DNA of 8,869 bases from Chloroflexia bacterium (GTDB taxonomy: Bacteria; Chloroflexota; Chloroflexia; Thermomicrobiales; UBA6265). Position numbers and translations under genes: made by a program. Each line of letters opens with the position of its first letter. The stretch's first letter is position 1. This document shows, piece after piece, positions 1-6,451 of the stretch. The notes beneath the pieces were generated by a model. It ran no database searches. It was not told the DNA's origin and saw only the letters and a list, made by a program, of their open reading frames with translations. Where the stretch lies: contig JACCUV010000277.1 of assembly GCA_013698495.1 (NCBI GenBank), positions 1 to 8,869 on the forward strand, written 5' to 3'.

Positions 1-138
1 TTGCGCCAAAGACGGTTCTCAACTGAAATTCATCCTGGATTCGGAACTGAGTCGGAGTCAGGTCAATGCGTGTGGCGGCTGACTGCGTTTCGCAATCTCA
101 TGTATACCAAACACCGAAGACTGCCATGCGAGTAGGGT

Positions 139-160
139 ATTGGCGGAGTCCGCCACCAAT
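139..160. repeat. Short palindrome (hairpin or operator candidate)
   Basis: TGGCGGA (141-147) and TCCGCCA (149-155) are perfect inverted copies around one base. The outer ATTGG (139-143) and CCAAT (156-160) also mirror each other with a two-base offset. As RNA it would form a six-pair GC-rich stem with a three-base loop. No T-tract follows, so it does not look like an intrinsic terminator. Its position about 115 bases before the carboxylase start would suit a regulator site or a 5' structural element. The role is inferred only. Confidence 0.4.
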
Positions 161-197
161 CAGAACGTTTCGGACGGAATGGGCAGGGAAAAGCGTG

Positions 198-226
198 TTG
201 GCGACGATCCAGGACGATGCGATTAA
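198..226 (+). promoter_or_regulatory. Weak promoter candidate for the carboxylase gene
   Basis: TTGGCG (198-203) matches the sigma-70 -35 consensus TTGACA at four of six bases. It lies 17 bases before GATTAA (221-226), a poor -10 hexamer that is helped by a preceding TGC (218-220), the extended -10 arrangement. Transcription would start near 233, giving a leader of roughly 40 bases. Matches this weak arise by chance, so this is only a candidate. Confidence 0.2.
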
Positions 227-260
227 GCTTTGCCCAATAAGTTGCGTGACGTGCCTCGAT

Positions 261-266
261 GGGGAG
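261..266 (+). promoter_or_regulatory. Shine-Dalgarno site that decides the carboxylase start
   Basis: GGGGAG lies seven bases before GTG 274, an ideal spacing. It overlaps the upstream in-frame ATG at 259, which has no recognisable ribosome binding site of its own. It lies 13 bases before ATG 280, which is rather far. This favours GTG 274 as the start. Confidence 0.5.
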
Positions 267-273
267 TGAACCG

Positions 274-2064
274 GTGTCGATGTCTGCCGATCGATCAATC
301 GAACGCCTGCTGATTGCCAACAGAGGCGAGATTTCGTTGCGCATCGCGCGCGCCTGCCGGGAGATGGGCATTGTGTCGATCGCGGTGTTCGGCGAGGGCG
401 AGGAGTCGGCGCCGCACGTGCGCTACGCCGATGACGCCTATCGTCTGCGGGCCGGTGACGGACTGGCCTATCTCGACATTGAGGCGGTCCTGCACGCAGC
501 CCGGCAATCGGGAGCCGACGCGATCCATCCCGGATACGGCTTTCTGGCCGAGAACGCGATGTTCGCCCGGGCGACTATCGACAGCGGTCTGACATTTATC
601 GGACCTTCGCCCGAGGCGATCGAGTCGATGGGTAACAAGGTGGCGGCACGGAACATCGCAGCCGCCGCCGGTCTCACACCAGTGCCCGGAACCCAGGAGC
701 CGGTCGCGAGTGTTGAAGACGCGTTTGAGGCGGCGGGCGATATCGGATATCCCGTGGCGGTCAAGGCCGTTGGCGGTGGTGGAGGCCGCGGATTTCGCGT
801 CGCTCACGGGGATTCCGAGCTTCGTGACGCGTTTCAGGGAAGCAGCGGCGAGGCCGAACGCTATTTCGCCAATCCGGAGGTTTATCTCGAGCGGTACCTC
901 GAACAACCACGGCACATTGAGGTCCAGGTGTTTGCCGATAGTCACGGCAACGTGGTCGCTCTCGGCGAACGCGATTGCTCGGTGCAGCGCCGCCACCAGA
1001 AACTCGTCGAGGAGTCTCCTTCGCCAGCGGTTGACAACGCGCTGCGCCAGAAACTGGGCGAGGCGACGGTCGAGTTGGCCCGCTCGGTCGACTACACGGG
1101 CGCCGGGACTGTCGAGTACCTGGTGGATGCGTCAGGCGATTTTTTCTTCCTGGAAATGAACACGCGGATCCAGGTTGAGCACACGGTCACCGAAATGGTG
1201 ACGGGGATCGATCTGGTGCGCGAGCAGATCGATGTGGCGATGGGCAAACCGCTGTCGTTTTCCGCCTCCGATGTGCGTACCCACGGTTGGGCGATCGAGT
1301 GTCGGATCAACGCGGAGGACGCCGGACGCGGCTTCGCGCCAACTCCGGCCACAATCGGCCGTTACCGGGAGCCGGTAGGGTTTGGCGTGCGAGTCGACGG
1401 AGCCCTGAGCCAGGGGGACGCGGTGTTGCCGCAATACGACTCCCTGATCGCCAAGCTGATCGCTTGGGGCCGCACTCGAGACGAAGCGATCTCACGAATG
1501 GTCCGCTCGCTGAACGATTTTCAGATCGAAGGACCGGCGACGACCATTCCGTTTCACCTCAATCTGCTCGCGCACCCCGAGTTCGTGGCGGGGAATGTGT
1601 CGACGACGTTTCTGGCCGATCATCCGGAAGTGCTGCCGATTGCCGCCGAAGCAGCGGCCCCCGAAGAAACCGCGTCCATGGCGACTCCCCCGTTGGACCT
1701 GGTGGTTGAGATCGATGGGCGGCGTTTCGCAACGACGGTCAGGGGTCTCCCGGCTCATGGCGGAGAGAGTGGCAGATCGGGCAGGCAACGACCGGTACGA
1801 CCAGCCGGCAAGCGCGGCGGAGCGGTGACGGCCAGTGGGGACGATCTCCTGAGCCCGGTTCAGGGCACAGTCATCCGGGTCGGGATCGAAGATGGCGCGA
1901 GTGTCGAGGAGGGTGAGGTGATCTGCGTGGTGGAAGCAATGAAGATGGAAAACGAACTTGTCGCGCACAAGGCAGGGACGATTTCCGGTCTCTCGCTTCA
2001 GCCGGGATCGACTGTTTCGATTGGTCAGAAGATCGCTACGATCGGCTCCGATCAAAGCGGGTAG
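274..2064 (+). CDS. accC: Biotin-dependent acyl-CoA carboxylase alpha chain (biotin carboxylase fused to BCCP)
   Basis: This chain carboxylates biotin with ATP and bicarbonate and carries the carboxybiotin to a separate carboxyltransferase beta subunit. It acts in the cytoplasm on acetyl-CoA (fatty acid synthesis) or propionyl-CoA. From GTG 274 (596 aa) the order is: N-terminal biotin carboxylase fold with LLIANRGE (12-19); ATP-grasp domain with K164 and a GGGGGRG loop near 167-173; HQK lysine K243; EMNTRIQVEH (294-303) with R298 and E302 at the catalytic positions; BC C-terminal domain to about 450; a variable linker; and a biotinyl domain (about 530-596) with AMKMEN, whose lysine at 1942-1944 is the biotin site. 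The length fits AccA3/PccA-type fused alpha chains. GTG 274 is chosen for its SD; ATG 259 and ATG 280 are alternatives. No beta subunit or biotin ligase lies in the window, so acetyl versus propionyl specificity cannot be read. A 370-base gap separates it from the wall genes, so it is probably transcribed separately. Confidence 0.93.
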   Translation: MSMSADRSIERLLIANRGEISLRIARACREMGIVSIAVFGEGEESAPHVRYADDAYRLRAGDGLAYLDIEAVLHAARQSGADAIHPGYGFLAENAMFARATIDSGLTFIGPSPEAIESMGNKVAARNIAAAAGLTPVPGTQEPVASVEDAFEAAGDIGYPVAVKAVGGGGGRGFRVAHGDSELRDAFQGSSGEAERYFANPEVYLERYLEQPRHIEVQVFADSHGNVVALGERDCSVQRRHQKLVEESPSPAVDNALRQKLGEATVELARSVDYTGAGTVEYLVDASGDFFFLEMNTRIQVEHTVTEMVTGIDLVREQIDVAMGKPLSFSASDVRTHGWAIECRINAEDAGRGFAPTPATIGRYREPVGFGVRVDGALSQGDAVLPQYDSLIAKLIAWGRTRDEAISRMVRSLNDFQIEGPATTIPFHLNLLAHPEFVAGNVSTTFLADHPEVLPIAAEAAAPEETASMATPPLDLVVEIDGRRFATTVRGLPAHGGESGRSGRQRPVRPAGKRGGAVTASGDDLLSPVQGTVIRVGIEDGASVEEGEVICVVEAMKMENELVAHKAGTISGLSLQPGSTVSIGQKIATIGSDQSG

Positions 2065-2068
2065 CGTC

Positions 2069-2123
2069 TTGGTTGACTCATCGCGCAACCATGCCTCATT
2101 GGGTCGCGCCCCGGGTCAACCAA
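2069..2123 (+). terminator. Long inverted repeat just after the carboxylase stop (possible terminator stem)
   Basis: TTGGTTGAC (2069-2077) and GTCAACCAA (2115-2123) are perfect nine-base inverted copies. The stem extends inward by a G-U and a C-G pair to about 11 pairs, enclosing a 33-base loop. It begins five bases after the TAG stop. No U-run follows, so it is not a classical Rho-independent terminator. It may be a 3'-end stabilising stem or a U-less terminator. Confidence 0.35.
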
Positions 2124-2128
2124 TATGC

Positions 2129-2178
2129 GGACCGCTCCCAGCCCAAAATGCGGTGATCGCTGCCAACCTGGAGCGTCC
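2129..2178 (+). repeat. Second inverted repeat in the intergenic region
   Basis: Bases 2129-2141 (GGACCGCTCCCAG) pair with 2168-2178 (CTGGAGCGTCC) to give 11 pairs with two single bulged C residues. C2128-G2179 adds one more. The loop is 26 bases. It follows the previous stem by five bases, so the two could stack. A smaller stem, CGGGC/GCCCG, lies at 2208-2223. The function is unknown; a structured 3' UTR or small RNA is possible. Confidence 0.3.
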
Positions 2179-2320
2179 GGCAATTGGTAATCGCACTCAC
2201 CGCGAGACGGGCGGACAGGCCCGCACCCTCACCCGCCAAATCCGTGACGTGACCGGCCGTTCGCCCATACGACCGACGACTCGGGATGTGCGACTCGCCT
2301 CGCCTTGCGCCGGTCGCTTT

Positions 2321-2379
2321 TGGATGCAAATGTGGATGAATATGGGTATATGTGGGGAAAAGTGGGTCGAATTGTGGAT
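2321..2379 (+). promoter_or_regulatory. Phased TGG(G/A)N array, probable MraZ operator
   Basis: Six TGGRN units start at 2321, 2333, 2343, 2353, 2363 and 2375: TGGAT, TGGAT, TGGGT, TGGGG, TGGGT, TGGAT. The central three are TGGGN at an exact ten-base period, and the flanking units sit at twelve. The MraZ operator described in Escherichia coli consists of TGGGN repeats separated by five bases, which gives the same ten-base period. The array ends 55 bases before the mraZ start. The repeat pattern is read directly from the sequence. MraZ binding and autorepression of the wall operon are inferred from the family and the position. Confidence 0.7.
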
Positions 2380-2382
2380 AAT
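2354..2382 (+). promoter_or_regulatory. Candidate mraZ operon promoter within the operator array
   Basis: GATAAT (2377-2382) matches the -10 consensus at five of six bases and sits at the downstream edge of the array. No good -35 hexamer lies 16-18 bases upstream, where the sequence is the G-rich repeat itself. Transcription would start near 2389, leaving about 45 bases before mraZ. If real, MraZ bound to the array would cover the polymerase site, consistent with autorepression. Confidence 0.3.
2373..2381 (-). promoter_or_regulatory. Perfect DnaA-box 9-mer (TTATCCACA on the - strand)
   Basis: TGTGGATAA at 2373-2381 is the exact reverse complement of TTATCCACA, the strong DnaA box of E. coli. 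TGTGGATGA at 2331-2339 differs by one base. Both overlap outer units of the MraZ-like array. A single 9-mer can occur by chance, and the GTGG core is shared by both motif types, so DnaA binding is speculative. There is no dnaA gene or AT-rich unwinding region here to suggest an origin. Confidence 0.3.
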
Positions 2383-2434
2383 AGGACAATACACCCGGCG
2401 GTAGTGACCTGATTGTAGCGAATTTGGTAGTCGA

Positions 2435-2863
2435 TTGTTTCTAGGCAGCCACCATCACTATCTGGACGCGAAGGGCCGAGTGGCGGTGCCGTCGCGGTTC
2501 CGGCCGTTTCTGGCGGACGGACTTGTCGTGACGCGAGGGTTCGACGGTTGCATCGCGCTGTATCCGCGGATCGCCTGGGAATCGCTGGCGTCGCGCCTCG
2601 ACGAGCTTTCGATCGCCGATTTCGATGTCCGCCAGTTTCGACGAATGGTGTTTTCGGAGGCGCTCGATCTTCAGCTCGATTCCCAGGGTCGGATTCTTGT
2701 GCCGCCCGCACTGCGATTGTTCGCCGGCATCGAACGGGAGGTCGTGATCATCGGTGTCCAGTCGTCAGTTGAAATCTGGAATCCCGGACGCTGGAGTGAA
2801 ACATCTCGTGAAATGGACGCCGCCGCGGACGATATCGCGGCTCGTCTGGCGGGAATGCTGTAG
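2435..2863 (+). CDS. mraZ: Transcriptional regulator MraZ
   Basis: MraZ is a DNA-binding protein of the AbrB-like fold, conserved as the first gene of dcw clusters, and in studied species it regulates that operon. The 142 residues match the usual family length. Two tandem MraZ domains are visible, each with the DxxxR signature: D11-R15 in LDAKGRVAVP and D82-R86 in LDSQGRILVP. Between them is the typical LVVTRGFDGCIALYP segment (30-44), and VEIWNPGRW (112-120) lies near the end. The family almost always begins MF.G, and the TTG at 2435 gives MFLG, so this rare start is well supported although the ribosome site is weak (GGTAG at 2426-2430). The operator-like array directly upstream supports autoregulation. 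A gap of 65 bases leads to rsmH. Confidence 0.95.
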   Translation: MFLGSHHHYLDAKGRVAVPSRFRPFLADGLVVTRGFDGCIALYPRIAWESLASRLDELSIADFDVRQFRRMVFSEALDLQLDSQGRILVPPALRLFAGIEREVVIIGVQSSVEIWNPGRWSETSREMDAAADDIAARLAGML

Positions 2864-2928
2864 CATCGGTTCACAATGCGGTCCCCTATCAGATCGCCGC
2901 TCTCGACTGTCTATCGTGACGACGACAC

Positions 2929-3972
2929 ATGCCTGGTCATTCCTTGAACGAACCCGATCGCGATCTCGATGCATCGCACATGACGTCCACGAGAGATCCC
3001 GCCGACGGTCACGTGACGGTGCTGCTGCATGAGGCCGTACTCGCATTGAATCCAATGGCCGGGGGCATCTATATCGATGCCACCTTTGGCGGTGGAGGGC
3101 ACACGGCGCATCTGTTGCGGCACGAACCCCCGGTGCGAGAAGTCGTCGCGATCGATGCCGACCTCGACGCCACCGTTCGTTCCGACAGGTTGCGGACCAT
3201 TCCCGGCAACGTGGATCGATTACGAATCGTCCACCGGAATTTTCGCGACCTGGCTTCGGTGGTGGCGAACGAAGGACTTGGTCCGGCGGACGGGGTACTC
3301 CTGGATCTCGGATTGTCCTCCTACCAGTTGGATGAAGATAAGCGCGGATTTTCATTTCGCTTCGATGCGCCCCTCGATATGCGATACGACCAGAGCGCGG
3401 GCGCCACCGCTGGTCAACTGGTGAATCATGAGTCCGAGGAGGAACTGGCGAGGATCTTTTGGTCCCTTGGCGAGGAGCGGCAATCGCGCCGAATCGCCTC
3501 GGCCATCGTCCGAACTCGCGAGCAGTCGCCGATCGAGACGACCGGGCAGCTTGCTTCGCTCATCGAGCGCACGGTAGGTCGGCGACCCGGGTCGGCGATT
3601 CACCCGGCCACGCGCTCGTTCCAGGCGCTGCGAATCGAAGTGAACCACGAACTCGATGCCCTCGCCGAGGTTTTGCCAGCGGCGGTGGCGGCACTGGCGC
3701 CGGGAGGACGCCTCGTGACGATCGCGTTTCACTCCCTCGAGGATCGCATCGTCAAGCGGTTTATCGAGTCGCAGTCGCGCACGTGCGTCTGTCCCCCGGC
3801 CCAACCGGTCTGTACGTGCGACACTATTCCCGGATTGCGGCGAATCGGGAAACCGGTTCGAGCGAGCGCGGAAGAAGTTGGCGCCAACCCGCGTAGCCGC
3901 AGCGCGATCATGCGTGTGGCCGAGCGACTGGACGCCAACGGCCGGGTGGCCAGCAGAGGAAGCAGCCTATGA
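2929..3972 (+). CDS. rsmH: 16S rRNA (cytosine-1402-N4)-methyltransferase RsmH
   Basis: RsmH (formerly MraW) uses S-adenosylmethionine to N4-methylate C1402 in the P-site region of 16S rRNA. The 347 residues carry the family motifs in order: HVTVLLHEAV (28-37), the SAM-binding loop DATFGGGGHT (50-59), AIDADLDA (74-81), DGVLLDLGLSS (121-131), FSFRFDAPLDMRYD (141-154), HPATRSFQALRIEVN (225-239), TIAFHSLEDRIVKRF (264-278) and PRSRSAIMR (321-329). A paired cysteine motif, CVC (286-288) and CTC (295-297), sits where many RsmH proteins have one. A TGA at 2917-2919 closes the frame upstream. ATG 2929 is taken as the start but has no clear ribosome site. ATG 2980 would remove 17 poorly conserved residues and start ten codons before HVTVLLHE, so it is a fair alternative. 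The stop overlaps the murF start (ATGA). Confidence 0.95.
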   Translation: MPGHSLNEPDRDLDASHMTSTRDPADGHVTVLLHEAVLALNPMAGGIYIDATFGGGGHTAHLLRHEPPVREVVAIDADLDATVRSDRLRTIPGNVDRLRIVHRNFRDLASVVANEGLGPADGVLLDLGLSSYQLDEDKRGFSFRFDAPLDMRYDQSAGATAGQLVNHESEEELARIFWSLGEERQSRRIASAIVRTREQSPIETTGQLASLIERTVGRRPGSAIHPATRSFQALRIEVNHELDALAEVLPAAVAALAPGGRLVTIAFHSLEDRIVKRFIESQSRTCVCPPAQPVCTCDTIPGLRRIGKPVRASAEEVGANPRSRSAIMRVAERLDANGRVASRGSSL

Positions 3973-5411
3973 ATCGGTATCGGTTGAAGGACGTGCTGGC
4001 CGGCGCCGAAGGCGAGGTGCGTGGCCAGATTCCAGGCGGGCACGTTTTCCCGCGGCTCGAACGCGATGCCCGCCAGGTGCGGCCCGGCGATCTCTATATT
4101 GCGATCAAGGGTGAGCACTTCGATGGAAACGACTTCACGACGGATGCCGGGGCCAACGGCGCCGCGGCCGCGATTGTTTCCCGTGACTGGGCCGACGCTC
4201 ACACTGAAATGAACCTGCCGCTGATCATTGTCGACGACACGACCGTCGCACTTCAGCGGTGGGCGAAGTGGCGTCGGGATCGGCTGGACCTGACCATTGT
4301 CGGGGTGACCGGAAGCATCGGCAAAACCAGCGCCAAGGAGTCGATCGCCGCCGTTCTCAGTCAAAAGCGGCGTGTTTACAAGAGCCCTGGTAGCTACAAC
4401 AACGAAATCGGGTTGCCATACTCGCTGCTCGAGGCGCCCGACGACACCGAGGTCATGGTCCTTGAAATGGGCGGAGCCTACGCGTTCGGCGAACTGACGC
4501 TCCTCGCGGGCATCGCCGAGCCACAGGTGGGAGTGGTCACCAACGTGTACCCGGTCCATCTTGAGCGGATGGGCACGATCGACGCGATTGCCGAGACGAA
4601 GTCGGAACTGGTTCGCTCACTTCCCGCGGATGGGATTGCCGTGTTGAACGGCGACGACGAGCGGGTCCGCGCAATGGCGGGGAAAACCTCGGCTCGGGTT
4701 GTGTTCTACGGCTTGGGCGCGCATTGCGACGTGCGGGCCGACTCGGTGACGTCGGACGGTCTCAAAGGCGCCAGTTTCTGGCTCACGATCGACGACGAAC
4801 GCTATTTTGTGAAGGTGCCGTTTGTGGGGTCGCATGGCGTGCAGGTCGCGTTAGTCGCCTTGGCCGTGGGCCACGCGTTCGGCATGCACATATCGGAGAT
4901 GCTGGCTGGTTTGCAGGACCCCGATACGCAAGTGCGTTTGCTGTTTGCGCCCGGTCCCGCCGGTTCCGACCTGATCGACGACACCTACAACGCGAGCACG
5001 CCCTCGGTGCTCTCGGCGCTTGGGTTGTTGGACGATATCCCGGCCAGTCGCCGAATTGCCGTGCTCGGCGAAATGCGCGAACTCGGACGCATTTCGGAAG
5101 ACGAGCACCGCGTTGTCGGGCGCCGGGCGGGCGCGATTGTCGATTTGCTGATTACGTACGGAGATGCCGCCAGGGTGGTTGCGGAAGAAGCGCTGTTGAT
5201 GGAGCGCGACGATCGGAAGATGGCCGTGCGCTCGTTTTCCGAAGGAGAGAGTGAGAAGCAAGCAATCGTTGAGTTCCTGCGAGACGATCTGCGATCGGGA
5301 GATGTAGTGCTGTTCAAAGGATCGCGGGGCCTGGCGATGGAGACGCTCGTGCGGGACCTCCGCACCGATGTGCACCGGATGGACCGGTTACCAGGGCAGA
5401 GTCGGTCATGA
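3969..5411 (+). CDS. murF: UDP-N-acetylmuramoyl-tripeptide--D-alanyl-D-alanine ligase MurF
   Basis: MurF adds the D-Ala-D-Ala dipeptide to UDP-MurNAc-tripeptide using ATP, the last cytoplasmic ligation before lipid I. The 480 residues show the Mur ligase layout. The N-terminal UMAG-binding domain has DARQVRPGDLYIAIKG (33-48). The central ATPase has P-loop GVTGSIGKTS (112-121), NNEIGLP (144-150), EMGGAYAFGEL (166-176), TNVYPVHLERMG (191-202) and the probable carbamylated lysine K211 in ETKSEL. The C-terminal domain has DDTYNAS (337-343), AVLGEMRELG (364-373) and FKGSRGLAMETLV (449-461). This DDTYNAS/KGSRG combination separates MurF from MurE and MurC. GKTSAKE replaces the commoner GKTTTKE, a mild variant. 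The ATG overlaps the rsmH stop by four bases, implying translational coupling. ftsL, ftsI and murE, which commonly separate these two genes, are not here. Confidence 0.95.
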   Translation: MNRYRLKDVLAGAEGEVRGQIPGGHVFPRLERDARQVRPGDLYIAIKGEHFDGNDFTTDAGANGAAAAIVSRDWADAHTEMNLPLIIVDDTTVALQRWAKWRRDRLDLTIVGVTGSIGKTSAKESIAAVLSQKRRVYKSPGSYNNEIGLPYSLLEAPDDTEVMVLEMGGAYAFGELTLLAGIAEPQVGVVTNVYPVHLERMGTIDAIAETKSELVRSLPADGIAVLNGDDERVRAMAGKTSARVVFYGLGAHCDVRADSVTSDGLKGASFWLTIDDERYFVKVPFVGSHGVQVALVALAVGHAFGMHISEMLAGLQDPDTQVRLLFAPGPAGSDLIDDTYNASTPSVLSALGLLDDIPASRRIAVLGEMRELGRISEDEHRVVGRRAGAIVDLLITYGDAARVVAEEALLMERDDRKMAVRSFSEGESEKQAIVEFLRDDLRSGDVVLFKGSRGLAMETLVRDLRTDVHRMDRLPGQSRS

Positions 5412-6451
5412 TCGCAGGTCTTGCTTTTCCGCCTTCAGTGTTGCTTGCCGCGATCCAGGTCATGCCATCCGATGAAAATGAGAATATGGCGGTCTCACTG
5501 GCGTTGGCTTCGCTGGCGTTCGGGATCACAATCATCATCGGCCGCCCAATGATCACGTTCCTGCGGGAGCGGAACTTCGGCAAAAAGGTGCGCGATGAGT
5601 TGAAGATGCATGTTGGCAAGACTGGAACACCGACGATGGGCGGTCTGATGATCACGTCGTCGGCCGTGATCGTGACCCTGGTCTTCAACACGGTCGGTCG
5701 GCTCTCGATGTTGCTTCCGGTGGCGGTCCTGATCGCCGCCGGCGTGCTGGGCGCGGTAGACGATCGAATGAACCTGGTCGGTGGGCGCCAGAGCGGAATG
5801 ACCGCGAAATTCAAGTTCGTGTGGCTCACGCTGGTTGGGGTTGTTGGGGGCTTCGTCCTCCATATCCCCGATCCGTGGGGACTGGGGCTGCATCATGCCT
5901 ACGTGCCATTCTTCGGGCAGTTCGATATCGGCTGGATATATGTGCCGATCGCAGCTGTCGCGATTGTGGGCATGTCCAACGCCGTGAATCTGACGGACGG
6001 TCTCGATACGCTGGCCGCAATTACCGCCGCCATCGCCTTTTGCGCTTTTGGCATCATCGCCTACCGCCAGGGACAACTGGGTGTGGTTACGTTCTGTTTC
6101 ACGATGGTTGGGGCCCTGGCTGGATTCCTGTGGTTCAACGCCCATCCGGCGCAGGTGATAATGGGCGATACCGGGGCCCTGGCGATCGGCGCCGCCCTGG
6201 CCACGGCCGCGTTCATGACCGGTCAGTGGCTGTTGTTGCCGGTGGTGGGGGCCGTATTCATCGCCGAAATGCTCTCGGTAATGCTGCAAGTCGGGTATTA
6301 CAAAGTGTCTGGCGGCAAACGGATATTCAAGATGTCTCCACTTCACCATCACTTCGAGATATTGGGCTGGTCCGAGACGCAGGTCACGATGCGGTTTGCG
6401 ATCGCCGGGATGATGGCTGGTCTGCTCGGTGTGGCCCTGGCGTTGCTCTAG
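5408..6451 (+). CDS. mraY: Phospho-N-acetylmuramoyl-pentapeptide transferase MraY
   Basis: MraY is the integral membrane enzyme that transfers phospho-MurNAc-pentapeptide from UDP to undecaprenyl phosphate, forming lipid I. The 347 residues contain about ten hydrophobic segments and the diagnostic cytoplasmic motifs: KTGTPTMGG (71-79), VDDRMNL (117-123) with the Asp pair D118-D119, NAVNLTDGLDTLA (191-203), MGDTGALAIG (252-261) and RIFKMSPLHHHFE (305-317) with the HHH triad 313-315. All catalytic acids and histidines are present. The ATG at 5408 overlaps the murF stop in an ATGA. This adds a short hydrophobic stretch (1-20) and an acidic SDENEN before the first family-like helix (about 29-45). 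ATG 5462 or 5486 would give a more usual N-terminus, but the overlap favours 5408. murD follows with no gap. Confidence 0.96.
   Translation: MIAGLAFPPSVLLAAIQVMPSDENENMAVSLALASLAFGITIIIGRPMITFLRERNFGKKVRDELKMHVGKTGTPTMGGLMITSSAVIVTLVFNTVGRLSMLLPVAVLIAAGVLGAVDDRMNLVGGRQSGMTAKFKFVWLTLVGVVGGFVLHIPDPWGLGLHHAYVPFFGQFDIGWIYVPIAAVAIVGMSNAVNLTDGLDTLAAITAAIAFCAFGIIAYRQGQLGVVTFCFTMVGALAGFLWFNAHPAQVIMGDTGALAIGAALATAAFMTGQWLLLPVVGAVFIAEMLSVMLQVGYYKVSGGKRIFKMSPLHHHFEILGWSETQVTMRFAIAGMMAGLLGVALALL

Larger units (their letters stand above)
1..273. other. Non-coding leader region upstream of the carboxylase gene
   Basis: I see no convincing gene here. The three forward frames entering from the left edge close at about 24-26, 80-82 and 133-135, and none of the short translations resembles a known protein tail. 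The frame closing at 80-82 (ending in LSRSQVNACGG) could conceivably be the end of an upstream gene, but its third-position GC is lower than in the clear genes. Reverse-strand frames are short and overlap the carboxylase in the wrong frame. The stretch contains a 22-base imperfect palindrome (139-160), a weak promoter candidate (198-226) and a Shine-Dalgarno-like GGGGAG (261-266). Confidence 0.55.
2065..2434. other. 370-base intergenic region: stems, then MraZ-type repeats
   Basis: This is the only long gap between genes. The left part (2065-2225) is rich in inverted repeats starting five bases after the carboxylase stop. The middle (about 2225-2320) shows nothing I recognise. The right part (2321-2400) is distinctly AT-richer than its surroundings and carries the phased TGG(G/A)N array. 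A forward reading frame runs through most of the region from inside the carboxylase gene, but in the wrong frame, and its translation is low in recognisable features, so I treat it as chance. Confidence 0.7.

Noticed and set aside
295..996. A 233-codon open frame on the - strand inside the carboxylase gene
   Set aside because: It is antisense to the clear biotin carboxylase domain and has no recognisable motif or ribosome site.
2343..2379. G-quadruplex from the G-runs in the array
   Set aside because: Only three runs reach three or more G and the fourth is GG, so a stable three-layer quadruplex is not expected. The regular ten-base period is better explained as protein sites.
2321..2400. Replication origin suggested by DnaA-like boxes and local AT-richness
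   Set aside because: There is only one perfect box and one near match, no AT-rich unwinding repeats, and no dnaA, dnaN or gyr gene nearby. The mraZ context explains the repeats better.
1958..2404. A 148-codon forward frame spanning the carboxylase end and most of the gap
   Set aside because: It overlaps the conserved biotinyl domain out of frame, its gap portion covers inverted repeats and the operator array, and the translation resembles no family.
2096..2711. Reverse-strand frames across the intergenic gap into mraZ
   Set aside because: They read through the TGG repeat array and antisense to mraZ, with Arg- and Pro-rich translations lacking motifs.
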